NCBI GenBank assembly: GCA_040510195.1
Contig: JBEVJK010000057.1
Location: 1 to 18,551, forward strand
DNA length: 18,551 nt
Direction of reading: 5' to 3'
Source: JBEVJK01 sp040510195
GTDB taxonomy: Bacteria > Pseudomonadota > Alphaproteobacteria > Rhizobiales > Rhizobiaceae
Of this stretch, positions 14,923 to 18,551 are shown piece by piece. The notes beneath the pieces are model-generated. The model made no database searches. It was given only the letters and a program-made list of their open reading frames with translations, and had not been told where the DNA came from. Numbering within the stretch: the first letter of the stretch is position 1; each line of letters starts with the position of its first letter. The position numbers were made by a program, and so were the translations under genes.

Positions 14923-14923
14923 T
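14681..14923 (-). CDS. Possible glycine-zipper small protein, bacteriocin-like composition
   Basis: An 80-residue ORF with 20 Gly and 17 Ala. Residues 37-56 (SGYCVAGVIGGAVAGALSGG) form a GxxxG-type glycine zipper, and GAAGAIAGGLAYCGK ends the protein; the two Cys are at 40 and 78. Composition, zipper and paired Cys resemble the mature part of class II (Blp/ThmA-like) bacteriocins. A GG at 14-15 could be a leader cleavage site, but the preceding residues do not look like a classical double-glycine leader. Codon use is much less GC-rich at third positions than in neighbouring genes (many GGA, GGT, GTT, GCA), consistent with foreign origin or with non-coding DNA. No Shine-Dalgarno precedes the ATG, and an in-frame stop lies directly before it. 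No transporter or immunity gene is recognised nearby. Confidence 0.3.
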   Translation of the reverse strand: MVLKWAAAAAIVDGGNGVGVTKGGGRPATAKNPVDVSGYCVAGVIGGAVAGALSGGPSPAGELRNGAAGAIAGGLAYCGK

Positions 14924-14960
14924 CTAATCAAGATTGCAATAATTCTCAAATACAATCATA

Positions 14961-14990
14961 GGTGTACCAAACCCGTTCGCCCGCCGTCAA
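14961..14990 (-). promoter_or_regulatory. Candidate promoter toward the glycine-rich ORF
   Basis: On the minus strand TTGACG (14990-14985) and TACACC (14966-14961) are 18 nt apart, giving a start near 14954 and a ~30-nt leader before the ATG at 14923. The -35 is good, the -10 is poor. Confidence 0.25.
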
Positions 14991-15058
14991 GCGGATTGCG
15001 CCATGGAACGAGTCGCGCCAAGGTGGCGCCAACGACGCAGCCGCCGGAGGAAAGACCC

Positions 15059-16225
15059 ATGCCACGCACCTTCGTGATCGCCCAGGGCGGCGGCCCCACC
15101 GCCGTCATCAACCAGACCCTGGCCGGCGCCGTCAGCGAAATCGAGAAGCGCCACCCCGATGCGCGCATCCTCGGCGCGCGCCACGGCGTGCGCGGCATCC
15201 GCGACGGCGACTATGTGGACTTTTCCGACGTGCCCCCCGAGCGCCTGAGGAAGATCGGCCGCACGCCGGGCGCCGCTCTCGGCTCGACCCGCGACAAGCC
15301 GGACGCCGCCTATTGCGAGAAGGTGCTGGCCGGCCTGCAAAAGATCGGCGCCGACGCCTTCATCTATATCGGCGGCAACGATACGGCCGGCACGCAGCAG
15401 ATCCTGACCGAAGCGGCCGGCGGCAAGATCGCCTTCGTCCACGCACCGAAGACCATCGACAACGACCTGATGGAGAACGATCACACGCCCGGCTTCATCT
15501 CGGCCGGCGAGTTCGTCGCCGGCGCCTTCCGCAGCGTCGATCTCGACTTCCGAGCCCTGCCCGGCGTCTATGTGGGCATCGTCATGGGCCGCCACGCCGG
15601 CTTCCTGACCGCTGCCGCCGCCGCCTGGCGCGACGAGGAGGACGACGGCCCGCACCTCCTCTACGTGCCGGAACGACCCTTTTCGGTAAAGCGTTTCATC
15701 GACGACGTGTCCGAGACTCTGGGGAAGTACAAGCGCTGCATCGTCGCTGTCTCGGAGGGCGTCTCGACGGCCGACGGCAAGGCGCTCGTCGAAAGCCTGG
15801 TGCCGGCCGACAAGCTCGAGCGCGACCAGCATGGCAACGTCAAGCTTTCCGGCAGCGACCTGACGATGGCGTTCGAGCGGGCCCTGGCCGAAGGGCTGCC
15901 CGGCAAGCGCGCCCGCGTGGACGCGCTGGGCTACATGCCGCGCGGCTACATCGGTGCCATCAACGAGACGGATGCGAAGGAGGCCTTCGAGGCCGGCCAG
16001 TTTGCCGTGGCGACCGCCGACGAGGGCGGCGGCTCGGTGGCGCTGCAGGAGGAAGGCGGCCGCACGGTCATCCGCAAGGTGCCGCTGTCGGCGGTCGCCG
16101 GCAAGACGCGTCACATGCCGGACGACTTCCTGCTGGCTGACCGCAACCAGCTCTCCGACGCCGGCATGGCCTATCTGCAGCGGCTGATCCCCGAGAAATA
16201 CGAGATCGGCCGCCCCTTCGTCTGA
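15059..16225 (+). CDS. pfp: Pyrophosphate-dependent 6-phosphofructokinase
   Basis: Reversibly phosphorylates fructose 6-phosphate with pyrophosphate in the cytoplasm. The 388-residue protein begins MPRTFVIAQGGGPTAVINQT and carries GGND (105-108) where ATP-dependent enzymes have GGDG, and PKTIDND (130-136) with Lys in place of the Gly of ATP-PFK. Both changes are recognised signs of PPi use. MGRHAGFL (176-183) is the fructose-6-phosphate loop, and the conserved C-terminal GYMPRGYIGAINETDAKEA follows. I start at ATG 15059 because GGAGG (15046-15050) lies 8 nt upstream and the family begins there; the open frame back to 14669 is not protein-like. It stands alone: L,D-transpeptidase upstream, convergent RND pump 6 nt downstream. 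Confidence 0.94.
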   Translation: MPRTFVIAQGGGPTAVINQTLAGAVSEIEKRHPDARILGARHGVRGIRDGDYVDFSDVPPERLRKIGRTPGAALGSTRDKPDAAYCEKVLAGLQKIGADAFIYIGGNDTAGTQQILTEAAGGKIAFVHAPKTIDNDLMENDHTPGFISAGEFVAGAFRSVDLDFRALPGVYVGIVMGRHAGFLTAAAAAWRDEEDDGPHLLYVPERPFSVKRFIDDVSETLGKYKRCIVAVSEGVSTADGKALVESLVPADKLERDQHGNVKLSGSDLTMAFERALAEGLPGKRARVDALGYMPRGYIGAINETDAKEAFEAGQFAVATADEGGGSVALQEEGGRTVIRKVPLSAVAGKTRHMPDDFLLADRNQLSDAGMAYLQRLIPEKYEIGRPFV

Positions 16226-16231
16226 TCGTCG

Positions 16232-18551
16232 CTATTCGGCAGCGATCGGCAGCGAACGCCCTGCGGCGCGCTCCAGCGCATGCACGTTGACCGCAGGTGC
16301 GGTCGCCGCGGCCTCGGGCTCGTCCTGCGCATTGGGCCGCACCAGGCGCCGGAAGAGCCGTGCCGTGCCGTTCGCCGCATCGTCCATGATCGTGTAGAAG
16401 GACGGCACGAAGACCAGCGACAGGACGGTCGACACCAGAAGGCCGCCGACCACCGCCAGCGCCATCGGCGCGCGGAACTCGCCGCCGTCGCCCAGCGCCA
16501 GCGAGGCCGGAATCATCCCCGCCGACATGGCGATGGTGGTCATGACGATCGGCCGCGCCCGCTTGCGCCCGGCATCGATGATCGCCTCGGCCCGCGGCAC
16601 GCCCTGCTTGACCTCCTCCACTGCGAAGTCGACCAGCATGATGGCGTTCTTGGTCACGATCCCCATCAGCATCAGGATGCCGATGACGACCGGCATCGAG
16701 ACGGCAGAATTGGTCAGCCACAGCGCGGCAACCACGCCGCCGATCGCCAGCGGCAGGGAAGCCAGGATGGTGAAGGAGTGGAACACCGAGCCGAACAGCA
16801 GGATCAGCACCACGAGCACGAGCATCAGGCCGGTGCCCATGGCGGTCGCGAAGCCGGAGAAAACCTCGCCCATGATCTCGGCGTCGCCGGTCTCCTGGAT
16901 GCGCGTGCCGGGCGCCATCGACTTCACCTCCGGCAGCGCCCAGACGGTCGCCAGCCCGTCGCTGAGCTCGGCGCCGAGTGCCATGTCGGCGCCGATCACC
17001 ACCCGCCGCTCGCGGTTGAAACGCTCGATCGACGACGGACCCTGGCCGAAGCGGATCTTGGCGACCGACGACAGCGGCACCGTCACGCCGGACGGAGTCG
17101 TCACCGGCAGCGCGCTGACCACCGCAAGGTCGTCGCGCGCCGCCTCGTTGAGCTGCACCCGGATCGGGATCTGCCGGTCGCCGACAGTGAACTTGGCGAG
17201 GTTCTGCTCGATATCGCCGATGGTGGCGATGCGCAGCGTCTCCGACAGGACCGCGGTGGAGATGCCGAGCTCGGCCAGCCGCTCCAGGTCGGGCTCGACG
17301 ATGATCTCCGGGCGGTCGAGTGCTGCGTTGGAGCTGATCGCCCGGAACATGCCGGTATTGGCCATGGCGCTCTGGATCTTGCGCGCCTGGTCGGCCAGCA
17401 CGTCGCCGTCATGTCCCATGACGCCGAAGGCGAGCTGCCGTTCGCCGCGGTCGTTGACGAAATAGGCGCGCAGGTCCGGAATGACTTCCATCTTCCTGAG
17501 CAGCGTCTCTTCGATCGCGTGCTGCGGCACGTCGCGCTCGGACTTGTGCTTGAGGTCGGCGACCACCGTGGCGCGCCGCGGCTCGAGCGTACCGGTCGGG
17601 TTGGAGCCGCCGATGACATAGACGTTCTCGACCTCGGGCACCTCCTTCATCAGCCGCACCACCTCGTCGGTGGTCTGGCGCGTGTCGTCGAGCCGGCTGC
17701 CGGGCGGCAGCTCGAGCGAGAACACGATGCGGCTGGCGTCTTCCTTGGGGATGAATCCCGACGGCAGGGTTCCCATGGCGTAGATGGAGCCGGCGAAGAA
17801 GGCGATGCCGGCGGCGAGCGTCGCCCAGCGGAAGCGCAGCGTCCCCCTGAGCAGCGCCAGGTAGCCGCGCATCACCAGACCGGGCTTCGGTTCCTCATGG
17901 GCATGGTCGCGCAGGAAATAGGCGGCGAGCATCGGCGTGATCAGCCGCGCCACCAGCAGCGAGAAGAACACGGCGACCGCCACCGTCAGGCCGAACTGCT
18001 TGAAATACTGGCCGGCGATGCCGCCCATGAAGCTCACCGGGGCGAACACCGCCATGATGGTGGCGGAGATCGCGATCACCGCCAGCCCGATCTCGTCGGC
18101 CGCCTCCAGCGAGGCGCGGTAGGGCGATTTGCCCATCTTCACATGGCGCACGATGTTCTCGATCTCGACGATGGCGTCGTCGACCAGGATGCCGACCACC
18201 AGCGTGATGCCGAGCAGGCTGACCAGGTTGAGCGAGAAGCCCATCATGTCGATCGCCCAGAAAGCGGGGATGATCGAAAGCGGCAGCGCCACCGCCGAGA
18301 CCAGTGTGGCGCGCACGTCGCGCAGGAAAAGGAACACCACGATGACCGAAAGCGCCGCGCCTTCCAGCAGGGTCTCCAATGCGGCCTCGTAGTTGCCCTC
18401 CGTGTAGGTGACCGAATCGTCGACCTTTGTGATCGCCACCTCGGGATGGGCGGCGGTCAGCTCGGCGACGGCCGCGCCGACCCGCTCGTTGACCTCGACA
18501 TCGCTTTCGCCCTTGCCGCGGAAGACGCCGAAGGACACCACGGTCTGCCCG
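16232..18551 (-). CDS. RND efflux permease (AcrB/HAE1 type), N-terminus beyond the right edge
   Basis: Inner-membrane, proton-driven efflux pump subunit, normally trimeric with a periplasmic adaptor and outer-membrane channel. The 772 visible residues cover the end of the first porter domain, the first helix bundle, the second porter domain and the second helix bundle; about 250-300 N-terminal residues are missing. The proton-relay pair DD in GILVDDAIVEIENI is encoded around 18176-18181. The matching Lys of the second bundle is in GIVTKNAIMLVDFAVEEV (about 16610-16660). FMGGIAGQYFKQFGLTVAVAV and SGFIPKEDASRIVFSLELPPG are typical of the HAE1 group. A hydrophilic tail of ~45 residues rich in Ala, Arg and Glu ends the protein. 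Its adaptor gene probably lies to the right. Substrates cannot be inferred. Confidence 0.96.
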   Translation of the reverse strand, partial: GQTVVSFGVFRGKGESDVEVNERVGAAVAELTAAHPEVAITKVDDSVTYTEGNYEAALETLLEGAALSVIVVFLFLRDVRATLVSAVALPLSIIPAFWAIDMMGFSLNLVSLLGITLVVGILVDDAIVEIENIVRHVKMGKSPYRASLEAADEIGLAVIAISATIMAVFAPVSFMGGIAGQYFKQFGLTVAVAVFFSLLVARLITPMLAAYFLRDHAHEEPKPGLVMRGYLALLRGTLRFRWATLAAGIAFFAGSIYAMGTLPSGFIPKEDASRIVFSLELPPGSRLDDTRQTTDEVVRLMKEVPEVENVYVIGGSNPTGTLEPRRATVVADLKHKSERDVPQHAIEETLLRKMEVIPDLRAYFVNDRGERQLAFGVMGHDGDVLADQARKIQSAMANTGMFRAISSNAALDRPEIIVEPDLERLAELGISTAVLSETLRIATIGDIEQNLAKFTVGDRQIPIRVQLNEAARDDLAVVSALPVTTPSGVTVPLSSVAKIRFGQGPSSIERFNRERRVVIGADMALGAELSDGLATVWALPEVKSMAPGTRIQETGDAEIMGEVFSGFATAMGTGLMLVLVVLILLFGSVFHSFTILASLPLAIGGVVAALWLTNSAVSMPVVIGILMLMGIVTKNAIMLVDFAVEEVKQGVPRAEAIIDAGRKRARPIVMTTIAMSAGMIPASLALGDGGEFRAPMALAVVGGLLVSTVLSLVFVPSFYTIMDDAANGTARLFRRLVRPNAQDEPEAAATAPAVNVHALERAAGRSLPIAAE

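Larger units (their letters stand above)
14472..15058. other. AT-richer gap with small ORFs and a repeated 10-mer
   Basis: This is the longest stretch without an assured gene (587 bp). It is visibly less GC-rich than its surroundings, especially 14565-14660 and 14860-14965. It contains two minus-strand small ORFs, a possible minus-strand promoter, three copies of TTCAGAACCA and, just before the phosphofructokinase gene, inverted repeat GCGCCA-AGG-TGGCGC ending with TGGCGC at 15024-15029 (first arm 15015-15020). An 8-bp palindrome ATTGCAAT lies at 14933-14940. No clear plus-strand promoter for the downstream gene could be fixed, although TACAAT (14951-14956) could be a -10. Confidence 0.6.

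Noticed and set aside
14924..14959. An 11-codon ORF directly before the glycine-rich ORF, considered as a leader peptide joined by stop readthrough.
   Set aside because: It would start upstream of the inferred transcription start, contains no double glycine, and ends in TAG directly before the next ATG; there is no evidence of readthrough.
14669..15058. In-frame N-terminal extension of the phosphofructokinase (130 residues).
   Set aside because: The extension is not protein-like, crosses the AT-richer gap, and the strong GGAGG before ATG 15059 marks the true start at the family N-terminus.
1..18551. CRISPR arrays, tRNA/rRNA genes, insertion sequences, phage or integrase genes, riboswitches.
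   Set aside because: I looked through the gaps on both strands and saw no regular spaced repeats, tRNA cloverleaf, transposase or integrase motifs, or conserved riboswitch cores; nearly all sequence is accounted for by genes.

Overview
The window is GC-rich, densely packed bacterial chromosome. Its gene content and style point to an alphaproteobacterium of the Rhizobiales, close to Mesorhizobium or Aminobacter: rhizobial-type carnitine genes, a GlxA-type regulator, a TTC38-like protein, PPi-type phosphofructokinase, and an intergenic repeat I recognise from rhizobial genomes. This placement comes from reading the sequence, not from a search.

Layout. Positions 1-2829 (minus) hold a three-gene catabolic unit: a beta-keto acid cleavage enzyme, L-carnitine dehydrogenase and an acyl-CoA dehydrogenase cut by the left edge. 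A GlxA/CdhR-like regulator (2909-3910, plus) diverges from it. Together they look like an inducible module that oxidises carnitine and cleaves 3-dehydrocarnitine to betainyl-CoA and acetoacetate. The acyl-CoA dehydrogenase may feed gamma-butyrobetaine into it. Positions 3901-6662 (minus) are xylB-xylA, translationally coupled, for D-xylose to xylulose 5-phosphate. Positions 6942-10765 (plus) are a complete sulfate/thiosulfate ABC importer (periplasmic binding protein, CysT, CysW, CysA), divergent from xylBA across a 279-bp regulatory gap.

Positions 10786-12835 (minus) are a LysE/RhtB exporter followed by a TTC38-like TPR protein whose last ~31 residues and stop codon are supplied by a dispersed palindromic repeat. 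Positions 12926-13654 (minus) encode a metallo-beta-lactamase-fold hydrolase, and 13737-14471 (plus) a YkuD L,D-transpeptidase with a Tat/lipoprotein-like N-terminus. A 587-bp AT-richer stretch (14472-15058) has no assured gene but holds a glycine-zipper small ORF, a second tiny ORF and a thrice-repeated 10-mer. It is the most island-like part of the window. Positions 15059-16225 (plus) encode a PPi-dependent phosphofructokinase, and 16232-18551 (minus) the C-terminal part of an RND efflux pump.

Most of the window is ordinary metabolism and transport. I found no CRISPR, insertion sequence, tRNA, rRNA or phage gene, and no convincing new defence or mobile system. The items most worth checking are the glycine-rich ORF region, the repeat-derived C-terminus of the TPR protein, and the histone-H1-like lysine tail on the carnitine dehydrogenase.
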